DNA of 64,000 nucleotides from Catonia carolina (taxonomy: Eukaryota; Arthropoda; Insecta; Hemiptera; Achilidae): assembly GCA_035578175.1 (NCBI GenBank), contig JAQMRL010000006.1:57577001-57641000 (forward strand), given 5' to 3'. The notes under the pieces are model-generated. The model searched no databases. It was not told the DNA's origin and saw nothing but the letters and a program-made list of their open reading frames with translations. Below are positions 19,071 through 32,410 of the stretch, one piece after another. The number at the start of each line of letters is the position of its first letter. Position 1 is the first letter of the stretch. The translations under genes and the position numbers were made by a program.

Positions 19071-21059
19071 AAAATTTGGTCTGTACGAAAAAAATGATAT
19101 TACCCAAAACTAATGTTAATGTTACCTGTAATTTTTAACCACATATTTTTAGGTATTTCGAACTTTCATTAATTTTTCAGAAGACCATTACTTACTTACT
19201 CATATTGTAAATGAAAGAAAAGACGAGTAGTGCATTTGTTAATCCCTTATATATAACCAATAATTCGGTAATAAAATTCTCGTTTCACTTACACTTTATT
19301 ACGTTTAATATAGACATGGTTGTAACGCTCAATATAACTGACACGTGACAAACAAGCATGAAACATACTCAATAGTAAAATGTCTGACTACAACAGACTA
19401 ACGTCATAATATTTTATGCAGTTTCATGGTGTATATCATTCATTGTAAATCTTATAACAATCCTTTATAAGATATTGTTTATCATTCAAACATAATGATA
19501 CCAATTACTCATACACAATGTAAGTCTGAACAATTAAGTGAGAGTGAAAAACATTTTTATCACTCATTTCGAGTGTTACAGACAGATAAATCTTATCATT
19601 ATGCATAAAATTCTTATGTGTTACTATCTCGATACTATTTTTATAGACAAGTCATGTTGTTGTATTAACATTTTGTTTTCATTCAACAACGTGACACATG
19701 GATTGTAATGTCGTACGGGCCTAATGAAGTATTTTATTCTACCTATAACTGCAATGAATTAAGGGATTAGAAGCTGAAATATAAAGTATTTAGATAACAT
19801 GAATACAAATTCTTTTGCCATCAATCTTCTTGAAAATAATATTATCGAATTCATAATTATTGTGAAGTAGATTAAGGAATTAACCATAAACTTGGTAAGT
19901 TTTGACTAAAACTAGTGTAGTGTGTTGCTTTACATTTACGGAAGGTATTATTCGTGCTTGCTAGGCATTTTATTACAAAATATTTTAAAAAGATTTATTT
20001 TTATTAATTTTTACCAGTAGTTACAAGCAGAAATTCGTAATGTAATAATTACTATCACTAATTATCACATTCATGTAACTGATAATTTTGTTCGCAGTAG
20101 AGATAATTTTTCTCCAGTTATACGTACAAATAGCTATACCCTGTCCAAGATACCATTGAATGGCCAGAGCGCTGTTATGTACTGTGTTGAGAACATTGAC
20201 GTCCGCTATGAAAATAAAAGTTTATCTTATTGTAGGCTATATTGTACTTATGATATTGAAAAAAATTACGTTTGAGATTAAAAATGTTTACGTTATTATC
20301 TGAAATATTATGTTACAGAATTGTTACGACATTTGTAATTAAATATAACTATTTATAAAGTAATGTACAATATTTTGTTTGTAAAATCATTAAATGTTAT
20401 GAAAAGATAAAATAAAATTAAACATATTTTTTATTCTTTCAAAATCTACATATCCATTTCATCCCCGTAGGCCTATAAATTCTATAAATTTAACTTTTTA
20501 CAGTTATCTTAAAGTATTTCATTTCTTTTTAGTTTTAAATACTGCGGCTTTTAATCGAATATTGGGGCTGCACATTATTATTTAAATAATAGTTACTTTT
20601 CATTTAAAATTTACTTTAAATTACAATTACAACTAAAAGTTATACGTTATTTATTAAATACTACGTATGTTTGTAGGACAGATAGTAGCGGAGAGCATAT
20701 TGCTCTATACAACCAATGTTAAATTGGAATCGCCTATCTTTCCCACAATCTCAAGTGACTGCTGAATGCAGTATAGTAGTAGGCCAAATGTTTAAAAAAA
20801 TAATACTACGTTCCAGAGCTCAAAATCCAGCTGAACAAATGATGATAAGATTTGAGAGATGATTGAGCGAATGATGGACAGCGTGTTAGATATTGTAATA
20901 AGAAAGATAAATAAAATCAAATCAAATGGTTTTTGTTATTCATGATTTAACTTGGAATGCCAACTGTTTGTCTGACAAACGATAGATAAGAAAGATAATT
21001 TTTTTAAAATGCAGACTATAAATAGATGTCATAATTACATCTTAAACGAGCGAACAATA
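19071..21059. other. AT-rich DNA without recognised features
   Basis: I find no gene, RNA or shared repeat here. The sequence is AT-rich with scattered short direct repeats only. Confidence 0.4.
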
Positions 21060-21690
21060 GCAATTGAGGAAAGATGCCCGGTACATTCAACGCAACTCAT
21101 CACTTTTATAAGAAGAAAGCAGTTTCACGACAAACCGAGGTTAGACATTGTAATAATGTGATAAAACCTGTTTTTCTGTGCTTGATTTAGTGCCTTAAAA
21201 TTAAAAGGAACGCCAGTCTAAGAGAAGCAGAGAAATTTGAGAAAAAGATTCTCCGCAAGATAATATGTCTAAGGATGACGGGGACTATAGGTAACGAGGT
21301 CGTGAAGAACACTGTACAAGAAAAATGAACGACTAATGGAAACAATTAGATATAAATGACTAAGATTTTACGGACACCTGTGTAGAATAGGTGACAAACA
21401 GGTGACAAAAAAATTTCAGACACTAAATAATAGACCTAAGGTGTCTGACAAATGGTTTAAAGAATCAGAAAGAATATCAGAAAAACCGGAATAAACCGAG
21501 AAAATTTAATGAACCGAACCAAATTCAGACAACTAATTACAAACTTTAAAAGGTTCTATGAAAATAAAAAAACCGGTTGGTTGTCAGATGGAAGAAGAAA
21601 AGCCTATAGTGACGATTTCTGAGAATGTGCGCTGCAAATAGAGCTTCCAGAAAAGTCTAAATCACCTTATGGAGTCTAAAATTGGCCCTA
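21060..21690 (+). pseudogene. LINE reverse transcriptase C-terminal relic, family H copy 2
   Basis: It is shorter than copy 1 and begins near the KKAVSRQTEVRHCNNVIK block, equivalent to KKALSRQAKIRHYNTVIK in copy 1. It continues through the EKKILRK-like, CRIGDKQV-like and KVSDKWFK blocks to the shared 3' end, where GCTTCCAGAAAAGTCTAAAT precedes the last homology. Stops and frameshifts are frequent. The 5' truncation is typical of LINE retrotransposition. Confidence 0.7.
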
Positions 21691-23109
21691 GACGTAAATA
21701 ATTAAAATGAAAATCTAAAACGAGATTTATAGCCCGGCCGATTATTTCATTTTAGGATACACTGTGTACACAACTAATCAATCTTCGGAGAATGCACGTT
21801 GAAGAATCATTATTAAAACTATATTAACCATTACAATGAGTTTTAACAAATATTTAAAACAGTTTTAAAGACATTTCGAGTTTTTTATTTTGGTAGAAGA
21901 ATATTAGAAACCATATCGTAAAATTTATAAACCTTCTCTAAAGAGTCATCTATAGATTAACTTATCATTGATTGTCAAATTATCAAATAAATATTGTCAA
22001 GAATCAAATCGATTTACAAAAATATGTCTGTAGAAGTATTACGGATGGTGTAAGAATGAGAAATGTACGGAAAGCATTTAACGGAGAAAACTAATTGACT
22101 CGGACACATAATATAAGGAGAAGGATTCACATAAATTAATTAGATGTATGGTAAAATTGTTGAAATAAGATGGACATCAAACAATAATGATTATAAGGAA
22201 TTTTAAAGGTGGTATGAGCTACCAAAAAACTAAGACCTCGGTTGAAAACAGAACAAGTTGGAGATAATTGTGGTACAAGAAACCTACCTATAAGTAGATA
22301 ACCTTATGAGGACGACAGAAAATACAATTCAACGTCTAACTAATTAATTTAAAACAACGAAAAATTTTCAAGTATTTGGACGAACATATTATTATCTTCA
22401 ATTTGAAATTTCATATTATATGTAACAAGATTGAAACACAAAAATTTAGCACAGTTTTCTAAAATTTTATGCACTAATTTTAAAATATACAGATAATTAT
22501 ACCAGTAAACTGATTTAGCCTCTATGATATAAATACGCGTGAATTCAAAATATTACATAAGTACAAAACAAACAAAAACACTTACAGAGAAACGGATGAA
22601 CTGTAAAAATATGTTGTGTTAGGTGTACAAGATTTCAATTGAACGGACAATATTCTCTCACATTAACTGAAACGAAACCGAAAATGAAAACGAAAACGCT
22701 GTTAACTAATTTAACAAAAAGTACTCGACACAAAGGTTCAAGTAAAACTAGAAATTAATTAGCCTAAATTGTTTAAATTTATTATCGTCTCAAATGTAAT
22801 CAATACAAAGATATTCAAATTTTTAATGTGATCAATTAATAAGTGTCATTATTTTTAAATGTTAATGGTTGTCGAGTACAGAACACTTCATACAGTATTA
22901 TGTATTAAAATTTTTATTTTACTATATTTGCATTCAGATAAGACAAAAGTGTTTTCAATGTGCGCGATAAAACATAATAAAATTAATATTGTATTATATT
23001 TATCAATTGGTTTGGAATTTAGTCTGTAAAATTTATGTTAATCCATACAACGATTTGTCATTATTATACAAAGCTACATAATTATATCAAGTGAGTTCAT
23101 TTAATAGTA
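21691..23109. other. AT-rich DNA without recognised features
   Basis: No coding, RNA or repeat signal could be supported. Confidence 0.4.
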
Positions 23110-23385
23110 CAATCGTCTAGGTGAGTGAGCTGTTGAACAGCAGAATTTTGGAGACGAAGGTTCCATGGTTCAAATCCTAGTAAAGGCAGTTACATCTATA
23201 CGGACTTGAATAGTAGACATTGGTTACCGGTATACTTTGATTGTTCGGGTTCAATTAACTATACTTTCTTAAGAATGAACTGCCTGAATCTGTACAAGAC
23301 TAGACCTCATTTACACGTCATACATAATTCTCATCTCATTGGATCATGAGGTTGCTTGTTGTTCTAAATCGAACACATTGAAATT
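23110..23385 (+). repeat. SINE family B, copy 1 (tRNA-like head)
   Basis: A head with the B-box-like GGTTCAAATCC at about 23170 is followed by a body shared with 63096-63315: CGGACTTGAATAGTAGACA, GGTTACCGGTATAC, GTTCAATTAAC, CTGTACAAGACTA, CCTCATTTACACGTCATACA and the GGATCATGAGGTTGCTT end. The two copies differ at many positions. The order and Pol III box support a SINE. Confidence 0.65.
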
Positions 23386-23453
23386 GTAATCACATTCGAG
23401 TTTAAAGAAATCAAGTGTGTAAAACACTCACACAATTTTCTCTTGCCAATGTC

Positions 23454-23619
23454 GGCCACATTGGCGTAGTTGGTAACGTGCTCGCCTTTCATCATGCGGT
23501 CTTGGGTTCGAATCCCATTCAGACATGGCATATTTTCAAACGTTACGAAAAATCATTTCATCCTTCACCGTCTGCATTAGCAGTAATTGCAGAACAATCG
23601 GACGTTAAAACAAAAAAAA
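23454..23619 (+). repeat. tRNA-derived SINE, copy 1
   Basis: The head keeps an A box (TGGCGTAGTTGG) and a perfect B box (GGTTCGAATCC). The body (TTTTCAAACGTTACGAAAAA) and the tail GGACGTTAAAACAAAAAAAA match the copy at 32223. This is a retroposed SINE, not a working tRNA gene, because the body and tail continue beyond the tRNA part. Confidence 0.85.
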
Positions 23620-23689
23620 TGTTACCAATGCAAATAATGAATAATATAACCTATTATTAGTAATAAAAAATTAGAAATAACCAATAAAC

Positions 23690-24290
23690 CAACCTCGAAA
23701 ACCATAACCTTATTTTAATCATGAGTGAATGATGCAAAGTGAAAACCAACATTATTTTATCAATACGGGAAATCACTCTTTGACGCTAAACAAAGCTCGT
23801 AGAGAAAAATTTTTAAATAAAAGTTGAAGACGGTTTAATTTTCTATAAATTTAAGGCCGATTTCTTAAAAAAACTATATTTAATAGATTTTGAAAACAAA
23901 GAGAAAATCACTAATTAACGCTAAACTAAGAGTTATACAAATAAATAAAAGTTGTAGGTTTTAAATTGTCTACAACTTTTATTATTAAGGCCGCAATCTC
24001 AAAACAATCATTTTTTCTACGAGAGCAGCCTATCCGAGAATTTCAGCAGGCATGGCACCTACCTTATCTTGTAGAGGATAAGAATCGTAGTAAATGAGGC
24101 ATTATATAAAAAAATCGTAGGAGCCGTTTTTGAGAAAATCGCAAAAAAGTTAAAAATGACAGAAATAAATCACCATTTCCTGTTGACGGATTTTGATGAA
24201 CATATTCTGGTCGGGTCCTCCAATGGAAGAACTTCGTAGATTTGTTCCAGAGTTTTTTTGTCAGTTTATCCCTCTACCGATGGTTGACCA
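23690..24290 (+). repeat. Dispersed repeat family C, copy 2
   Basis: This is the longest copy. It begins AACCATAACCTTATTTTAAT and runs through GGAAATCACTCTTTGACGCT, AAGGCCGCAATCTCAAAAC, GTTTTTGAGAAAATCGCAAA and TGACGGATTTTGATGAAC-like segments to the CGGGTC end. The same order occurs near 58330 and 60440. No protein-coding frame is preserved. Confidence 0.6.
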
Positions 24291-25875
24291 CTTTAGTGGA
24301 ATTCGCGTAGACTATTCAAATAAATTGATCTCCATCGCCTCATAAATTTATGGGTAGGCAACAGTTCTTTTTTTTTTTTTTTTAAATACATCTGTTGTTA
24401 GGTTATTTTTAATTTTAAAATATTAAAAAATGAATTAATCAATTTTATTATAGATTGATAACACAGTTGTTGCTTCATGAGAAGAATTTATCTTTTAAAT
24501 TTCATAGTACCTGATTACAAAGTAGAGTACAGAAAGGACTCAAAAGAACACGAAACTAAGTTGTGCATGAGAGTCGAAATTACCGCCAAGATAAATCGTT
24601 ATTTTCTCGTTTAAATTCTATTATTCAACCGTGCTCAGGAGCATACGGAATTTCAATGATACGTGTTTAAAGACTAACTTAAACCATTAACATCGATAAC
24701 AAGCGACTTTTTATTAAAAAAAGTTTTAAACAAAAAACTGTAATCGAACTTATTATTTCTTTAACGGTTTTATTAAAAACTAATTAATTTTGATGATTAA
24801 AAGGGGCTTTGTACCAATGAAGAAAGAATATCTGTCTTTACATCATTTCAATTCAATAAATCAATTATATTTTCATCAAATCGTTTTAACTTTTTGTTAG
24901 TTATAGGTGTGAGTAGGTTATGCTGCGTACTTTGTCAGAAAGAAATAGGAGCAAACGAGTGCGGATGAAATAGAGTGAAACAGACATCGAGTTGATTGAA
25001 TTAATAGCGTGTGTTCGGTCTCTTTATTTTGTTTTCTGAAGCAATATGTTAAAAGAAGTTAGGTTGAAAGAAATTCTGGGGTTTTCGTTAACACACATTT
25101 TCATTTGATATTGAGCTATAAAAGAAATATCTCCGTTCTTTCTAGTAATTTTCTACAAATTGAAGTTGTAGTAAAGTTGTTTAAAAACACACGCACTTAT
25201 TTTGTTTACTTTAATTTTTTTTATTCAACAGAATTGATTTACATATATTTTTTAACATTTGATTAGAAATATTACTCGAGGGAATGAATACACAATATTG
25301 ACACCTTCTAAAAATTCAATTTTCAATTTCAATTTAACCGTACATTCAATTTTATATTATAAAAATAATAATTTCTTAATTAAAAATTTTTTACATAAGA
25401 TTTTTTGTAAAAAATGTTTGCGGTTTTTATTTTAATTCTAAAAACATTACTCAAATTTTCTCGTCTTTGCTTAAAGATTTTTGTATTAATAATCTGATTG
25501 TAAAAGAAATACTCTGTTAGAAAAAAGTGTAAAAAATTACAACTGTTTCAGAGCACAGAAACATTGCGTATGTTTTTAATAATGTAAATAACTTGTACAG
25601 TTGGATGCGAAAATGTCTTCCAAGAAGCCTTAGGTCATACAATCATCTATTTAAATTCTACATGAATTGTGCAGCAAATGTGGAAGGGAACATGTATGAA
25701 TGGGGCTATTAGTTTGCCCTATTTACTACGGGTGACAGTGAGTGTATATATTTAATTGTTTAGTAAACTGCCGAAATGTAAATGCCACTGTTAACGTGTG
25801 GCGTTACTGAAAAATGGGGGAAGTTTGTCAATGGTCGTTCAATTTTATTTTAAATTACTAACATCCGCCATTCAG
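24291..25875. other. AT-rich DNA without recognised features
   Basis: Nothing was found beyond homopolymer runs (e.g. T run near 24370). No coding evidence. Confidence 0.4.
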
Positions 25876-26533
25876 GTGGTGATTACAAAACTACAAGCGC
25901 TAGCCAGCGCCGACTTGAGGTTGGTATTCAAGAACTACCTTGCAAATCAGTCGAGTTTGATTTAGTGACGCATGCATTCACACTCTTTTGGGAATTTTGT
26001 GCAAGGCATTACATCACACTGTTGTAATTATTATATTTTTATTGTGTGCATAATATTTTTTAGTGGACACAGAAAGATTAATCCAATTTGACAAAAGCCG
26101 TTCATTACAGAGCTTCAAAAACTTGTACATAAATTGATTAAACACAATTGCAGATTTGTGGGAAGAAATAGCTAAATAAAAAATATTAACACAATTTTGC
26201 CGGTAACATTCTAAAATAGTCAAAAACTTTTTGTCATCTTCCTTGAGAATTTCATCTAGGTCTTAAAATAAATTTACCGAGCTTTTTACTATTTTATAAA
26301 TATAATTAACTACTTGATTTTTTTTACACAAATATTACATTTTTAACGATAATTTTCAAAGAAAGCCTTTTGTTTACTTAAAGAAAAATTCATTTTGACT
26401 TGGTAAAGTGTAGTGGAATATTCATAAACGGTTCAACAGCAACTAATATTAACGAGCATATTACATTTTGTAACTACACAAGCTATTAACTTGAAGAAGC
26501 GCTAACTCGCACCTGCAGTTCTGTAATCACCGC
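25876..26533. mobile_element. MITE with about 36-bp imperfect terminal inverted repeats
   Basis: The left end GGTGGTGATTACAAAACTAC and the continuing CAAGCGCTAG pair with the right end, which reads GCGGTGATTACAGAACTGCA on the complementary strand. The length is about 660 bp and there is no recognisable protein. The superfamily is undetermined; no target-site duplication could be fixed. Confidence 0.55.
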
Positions 26534-26856
26534 ATTGTGGTTTTTCAATTAGCATATCATCGGTTCATCTAAACTTGCTGTTACTATAAACTAAAACATA
26601 TTCAATTTGAACTGCTATACTTTACTGCCAACTTTCTTTGTACGTTAAAAATGAAACGTTACACAATTATCTAAAAATTCCATGCTGTATGTTTTTCTTT
26701 ATATAAATATTACGTTAAAAAAAATTTTCTTAAAACAAAAACCAACTTATTCGTGACCTCATTTCTCAAACTTTTCCTATAATCCGCAAAAACTCTTTTT
26801 TAGACGTCAACGTAAAGATGTGGCATAAGCAAGATTCATTTTGCTTATAAATTGAT

Positions 26857-27135
26857 GCCTAATATTGGGGGCCCAAAGCAAGCAAAGAGATTGATGTTGG
26901 CGGCAGTGGCAACATCAGTGGTTTTGTATTAGTGTACCTGTGTGGAGCAGAGCCCTAAGATTTAAAAGTTACAGTGGTAGGCTTCTAAAGACGCAGCGGA
27001 AACTGGCTCTGAAAGTATGTAGTGCTCATAGAACTGTATGTACGGAGGAAGCCCTGGTAATTTCTGGGATGCCTTCATGAGATCTAGTGGTGTGCGGGAG
27101 GAAGAGCAGCGAGCTGGTGCTGATAAAGAGGAATG
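26857..27135 (+). pseudogene. R1-like LINE reverse transcriptase fragment
   Basis: Open pieces read NIGGPKQAKRLMLAAVATSV followed by VLY, then after a stop KTQRKLALKVCSAHRTVCTE and EALVISGMPS. This order (VGGP-x-KR-x-L, S-V-x-LY, LQRKLALRVCSAYRT-like, A-L-VI-G-P) is the post-RT region I associate with R1/TRAS-clade LINEs. At least two in-frame stops (after VVLY and GMPS) mark it as dead. Both ends are truncated, with no tail or TSD visible. It shows that R1-type elements have been active in this genome, which bears on the CpG-rich ORF at 61190. Confidence 0.7.
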
Positions 27136-29185
27136 GTTTTTTCATATAACTTTTTTAATGCGTAATCTGTTATATCACAATAAATGCAACTTATCGGTTA
27201 GATTTAACTCATGAAAAAATTACAACCCACTGGTGTAAGTAGAAAATTATAACATTAAAATATAACATACTTTTTTTAATTATTATTTACCATCATAATT
27301 AGATAAATAGTGTTTTTTTTAAATAAATCAAAATAAAATGAAAAATACCTAATCAAAACCTCATTTAAAATGTAAAAAACAAAATGAGAAGTAATAAATA
27401 ATAAGCACAAATGATTTCGAAATATATGTACATCGAACATTTTTAGAAAAAATTAAAAATGTACATTCAGTTAGTTATTTACAAAATTCACGCTCAAACA
27501 CGACTGCCATCTACAGAGTATTAACACTATAGCCTATTATTTACAATTTTAAAACCACACAAATTTGTGGGTTACTCGTGAGACACCCTGTATATTTAGT
27601 GCTGATCATGTTAGCACTGGGTTTTGTAAAATTATAAGTAATAAAACAATTATTGCAGTTTGTTTTCATAGTTTCTAAAAAGATGTTTGTTACCTCTTTT
27701 GTAGTTCAAGTTAGCTCTGTTTTTTCCAGTACTTGCAGAACTTGTAAATCAAATAAACGACCAAATCAAATCTTTCTATTTTTATCGGTTCTTTAAAACG
27801 ATCAATTTTAATGTGATGAAAGTTATTTTTTAAAATTAGCCTTTAATAAAATCTGACAGTTATAAAAAAATTTGTTTAATTAAGCAGTAAAATCTTTTTA
27901 TAAATCTGAAAATGGATGAATTTTGATACTTTTAATGCTGTTATATAAATTCATTGGGTACTAAAATAGAGAGGAATTTTAAAGTAGTAGATTCAACAAA
28001 ATTATAAGCTTACGAAGCTGCTGTTTAATGTCCACAATATAAAACTGAACCTTATTATACGTATATTTTTACTGTATTTTTTAATATTAAAAATGTAGTT
28101 ATATAAAAATGAACAATAAAAATTGATTGTGAGCATCATATTTTTAGAAAAACAGTACATATTGATGGCTGTACACAGAAAACTTCATTTATGTTATTCT
28201 TATAGACCTATTCATTATATTATCTTATGGTATACAACAAAAAGAACTTTTGGTTTTGACGTTACTACTATATTAAGATATAAATAATTTTACGGAAAAA
28301 TATTTTCCTATTTTCCTTAGATTTCATTTTTCTATAAAACTAAGCGCATTCAAATAATCTGTGTTGGGTATATGTATTTTTATCATGCTCTTCGAAGAAA
28401 AATCTGAACAGAATTAAATTTTATAGGTTTTTTAGTTCCTATATTATATCTTATCTAAAGAGTTGGTGCATGTAACTAGTACATTACGTAAAATGTTTTC
28501 TATAAAACTATTTCTTAATCAATATTTTCCTTTTGAGATTTGAGAGATAAATTTTTATTCACTATTTATATTAATATAGTCTTTATTTTTAAAGTTTTGA
28601 TGAACACGATTTTTGAAAATGATATTGTTTTATTGTAGAATATTTTATATTATTCTACTAGTGGGGCAAAACGTAGCAAAATGTTATTTTTTGGCTGCGT
28701 ACCAGAAACAGGTACCGATTTCGCAACGAAACTAATCAGTACAATCTGTATTACAGGTACTGAATTCACGAGATTGCCTTTTCCGTATGGATGGGCTGTG
28801 AGGAACGTAAATGAAACATTTGCAGTCCTGCCAACCTCAACAGTGAGACACTACCCGTACATTTTACTACCGTGTAGTTTCTAGTTACATTTTGTAAGCT
28901 GTAGTTTATTACAAGAAAATGGTTTCTTCATTAACCTTATAAGAAATAAATGTGACCTGTAATATTGCCTATAGCTTAATTACATGACTATAAATGTTTG
29001 ATTTACTGTAATTACTAGCTACCTTATTCCATTGAAACAAAATTTTCTACAAATGAATTGCCTTTTTTGCTATCTCTGTCACCCGCATCTCCACGATCAG
29101 TCTCACTAGTATCTACCAAACCGTTTCCTTTTTTTAACAGGTGTCAACAAAACTGTTAAAGAAAGCTTCTTCACGTCCTTATATA
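27136..29185. other. AT-rich DNA; one orphan mariner-type terminus and one unassigned frame
   Basis: TGAGACACCCTGTATA near 27580-27595 looks like a solitary mariner-type terminal repeat with no partner. The region 28680-28884 is less AT-rich than its surroundings and is open on both strands (minus reading TAHPYGKGNLVNSVPVIQ), but I do not recognise it. The rest shows nothing. Confidence 0.35.
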
Positions 29186-30197
29186 CAGGGTGATTCATGA
29201 AGTTCTCCCCCCACTTCTACAGCACATTGTACTAGTAAAAATAATGAAAAAATGTTATATAAACATAGGTCCGAAAACGCTTCGTTAGCGAGTTACAGCT
29301 AGCGAAAGTTTCGCCTGGATTTCAGTTCACCAGGTGAAATGAGGTCTTCCTGGAATTGTGGTAAGGTAGATTAAGGGGCAAATTCAATCATTTCTTATGG
29401 TTTTTGATCTGATAAATTGAATAAAACAGGTCCCAGAACTGTAAGTTAACGTAGTTTTTGAGAAAACCAGTGTCAAATGCAAAAAATGGAGTGAAAATCA
29501 CATTTTTTCATCTTTGGGCAAGAATAACTTTGTTATTTCACCAAGAAACAGTTAAAAATTTTCAATAAAAAATGTAGAAAATTTTATTCTGAACAAACCG
29601 GTGTAAATTAAGTACACAGAAAGCGAATAGATGTTTGATTAAATGAGTTTTTATTCATAAGAGTACAAAGTAAAATTAACCGGAAAAACTAAAATGAAAA
29701 AATGTGTTTTTTTCACTCCATTTTTTTGCATTTGACACTGGTTTTCTCAAAAACTATTCGCTTTCTGTGTACTTTATTTACACCGGTTTGTTCAGAATAA
29801 AATTTTCTACATTTTTTATTGAAAATTTTTAACTGTTTCTTGGTGAAATAACAAAGTTATTCTTGCCCAAAGATGAAAAAATGTGATTTTCACTCCATTT
29901 TTTGCATTTGACACTGGTTTTCTCAAAAACTATTTAACTTACAGTTCTGGGACCTGTTTTATTCAATTTATCAGATCAAAAACCATAAGAAATGATTGAA
30001 TTTGCCCCTTAATCTACCTTACCACAATTCCAGGAAGACCTCATTTCACCTGGTGAACTGAAATCCAGGCGAAACTTTCGCTAGCTGTAACTCGCTAACG
30101 AAGCGTTTTCGGACCTATGTTTATATAACATTTTTTCATTATTTTTACTAGTACAATGTGCTGTAGAAGTGGGGGGAGAACTTCATGAATCACCCTG
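29186..30197. mobile_element. Fold-back MITE, copy 2 (long palindrome)
   Basis: It is flanked by TA and starts CAGGGTGATTCATGAAG, ending with the complement. The arms (29186-29630 and 29754-30197) are nearly perfect complements over about 445 bp, around a 123-nt centre. Relative to copy 1 at 14699, it contains an extra inverted copy of the middle section, joined at the five bases CTATT (29754-29758). There is no coding capacity. A transcript would form an almost perfect hairpin. Confidence 0.88.
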
Positions 30198-30199
30198 TA

Positions 30200-30784
30200 T
30201 TTTTCAAATTCTGGAAAGAGAAACATCATAGAAGTTAGCCACTCGCTCATGGCTTTTGGTAAGAGGCAAGGAAAGACATTTTTGTTTAGCTTCATCTTCA
30301 CAGAATTTTATTACACTGCATATTAGATTTCGTTCAGCATAATGAATGGTCTGCCCAAGTTTTCGAGAAACTAACGTTTCTGTTTACGGTAACAAACAGG
30401 TTTATTCGTACAGCTAACGTACAAAAGGTTCTGCGATATTCTGTATATGCTCTGGGTATAGTATAAATGGTTATGTTTGTTGAAATGAAATTAAAGCAGT
30501 CGCGCATGCGCACTGATACTTTTCCCCTTTACCGCTCGTTGCAAACAAGGGCAAATTCGTGACTCAAGTAAGTATGACAACAAAATACCAGTTCCTTGGA
30601 AGTATGCTTAACAAACTGAAATAATTTACCAAGGGAATGCAAAATATGTTAGAAAAATAATTATGTTTATTATTCATTTCATTATGGTACAAATAAAATA
30701 ACATACCACTATACACGACAAGAAATTAGTTCACTGAATCACTGGCTGATGACTTTTCAGTTTCTGATACAATGCCGATCACAG
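30200..30784. other. Non-coding DNA without recognised features
   Basis: No gene or repeat copy was recognised between the fold-back MITE and the piggyBac-type MITE. Confidence 0.4.
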
Positions 30785-30788
30785 TTAA

Positions 30789-31341
30789 CCCTTTATAGGG
30801 CAGTACTACGGTAGAAAATATATATGTTGTGAAGTGTTAAATTTTGCTGTATAGAGACTTGAATAATGTATTTCTAGTGCCAGAACAGTAAGATATTTCT
30901 TTTGTTTATGTTAAGCCCTGTTAACTATACTTACCAAGGAACGTTTAATGAAATGGAAATCACATAATGTTTAATGGTAAGAATGCTTTTTTAAATGACT
31001 TTTAGTACTATATAGCAAAATAGTGTGTAAAATAACTTGTCTTAACTTTATGGTAGGATAAATGCTTGATTTTCCGTAAAAAGAACTAGAATTTTATAAG
31101 CACTATACAAAAGTATCAACAAAACAAAGCGGTAGCGTACGCTGTTATGAATCCTAACCAAATTCGCGTAACTCTCGAAGAAGATGTTTGTTGCACGCTT
31201 ATTTCAAAATGTGGATAGCCTACTTACCAGACAACATCTGTAACACCATAAAATGCCAACAAGGTTCAACTGAAAAGCTTATTCTTATACAATTGACCTT
31301 ATTGCCTGTGGTAAGTATACTTACCAAAGACCTATAAAGGG
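30789..31341. mobile_element. piggyBac-type MITE, copy 1
   Basis: The 553-bp element is flanked by TTAA on both sides (30785-30788, 31342-31345) with inverted ends CCCTTTATAGG / CCTATAAAGGG, the hallmark of piggyBac-type mobility. A GTAAGTATACTTACC palindrome lies close to the right end, with a related ACTATACTTACC inside the left half. No transposase is encoded. An inverted copy is at 55427. Confidence 0.88.
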
Positions 31342-31345
31342 TTAA

Positions 31346-32222
31346 CTATTAAACAGAAATTAAATTGTCACAGCTATCTAATGTCCAATGTGAATGCATG
31401 GAGCATTGAGCAATGGTTTGGCGATAAAATCAAACGTAAACAGGATACAAATTTTTAGAAATAACTTTTTTTTGTCACATGCAGTCCCTACTACATAAAT
31501 CGAGATCTCCACATAGGTACAACGTAGTCAACCATTTACAATATAATAAAATCGTTTCCATTGTAAATTAACAAATCTTAAGAATTTAGGGATGAATAAA
31601 TTATCCAACCCACGCCTGCCACAATAGCAGAGCAGAGAGATTGTTAATTACAGTTCCAAAGATAAGTTAAATAAACCTATACAATTACTTTTTAGTAGTC
31701 ACACCAAATTTAACTAGGAACAGAAAAATCCTATTCCAAAAAAAAAGAATGACTTATTGATACATAGTTTCTAAAAGTTTTCATCGATAATTTTATGTTC
31801 TTTTCTCTTAGATTACTCTGGAATTTGTGAGTGGACGGATGTTCGCATATAAAATTCTACCAGGGAATCACACAAGATTATTTATTTAGCCTTTATAGAA
31901 GTACTTCATTACAAATTGAACAAATTTATAGATCAATACTAACACGATATTTCAAATTTTTATAATGTAAATGAAAGCTTTTCCTGACTCACTGACACAT
32001 AACTGCATTCTCACAATAACAATAAAAAAGCAATCAAAAATGTTTTGTTAATACAAAAATACTAGTTTTATGTAACTGCAGAGAAATAAGCTTTCATTTT
32101 AATAACAAGCATTTATTTCCAAAAGCACTTCTATTATGTTTCATATTATCATTAAAATAACCTGTAAATTAAATATTAAACAAAATAAACATAAAAACCC
32201 GTTAAACAAGAAAATATCTGCC
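31346..32222. other. AT-rich DNA without recognised features
   Basis: No coding or repeat signal was recognised. Confidence 0.4.
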
Positions 32223-32410
32223 GGCCGCATTGGCGCAATTGGTAACGCGCTCGCCTCTCATCATGCGGTCCTGGGTTCGAATCCCACTCAGTCACGGCCT
32301 ATTTTCATACGTTACAAAAATAATTTCATCCTCATCACACACAGTTACACCCCAACGTCGTCGCTAATTACCTTGATGTTGATGCGACGTTAAATAAATA
32401 AAAAAAAATA
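32223..32410 (+). repeat. tRNA-derived SINE, copy 2
   Basis: The 77-nt head starts GGCCGCATTGGCGCAATTGG and ends CACGGCC, so GGCCG/CGGCC can pair as an acceptor stem. The A box is TGGCGCAATTGG and the B box GGTTCGAATCC, with a TGGG/CCCA T stem. The anticodon arm pairs poorly. The body (CATACGTTACAAAAATAATT) leads to a TTGATGTTGATGCGACGTTA tail and an A-rich end. It matches copy 1 at 23454 but is better preserved. Confidence 0.88.

Noticed and set aside
23454..23530. A functional tRNA gene
   Set aside because: The Pol III boxes are good, but the anticodon arm pairs poorly and a SINE body with an A-rich tail follows; a second copy at 32223 has the same body.
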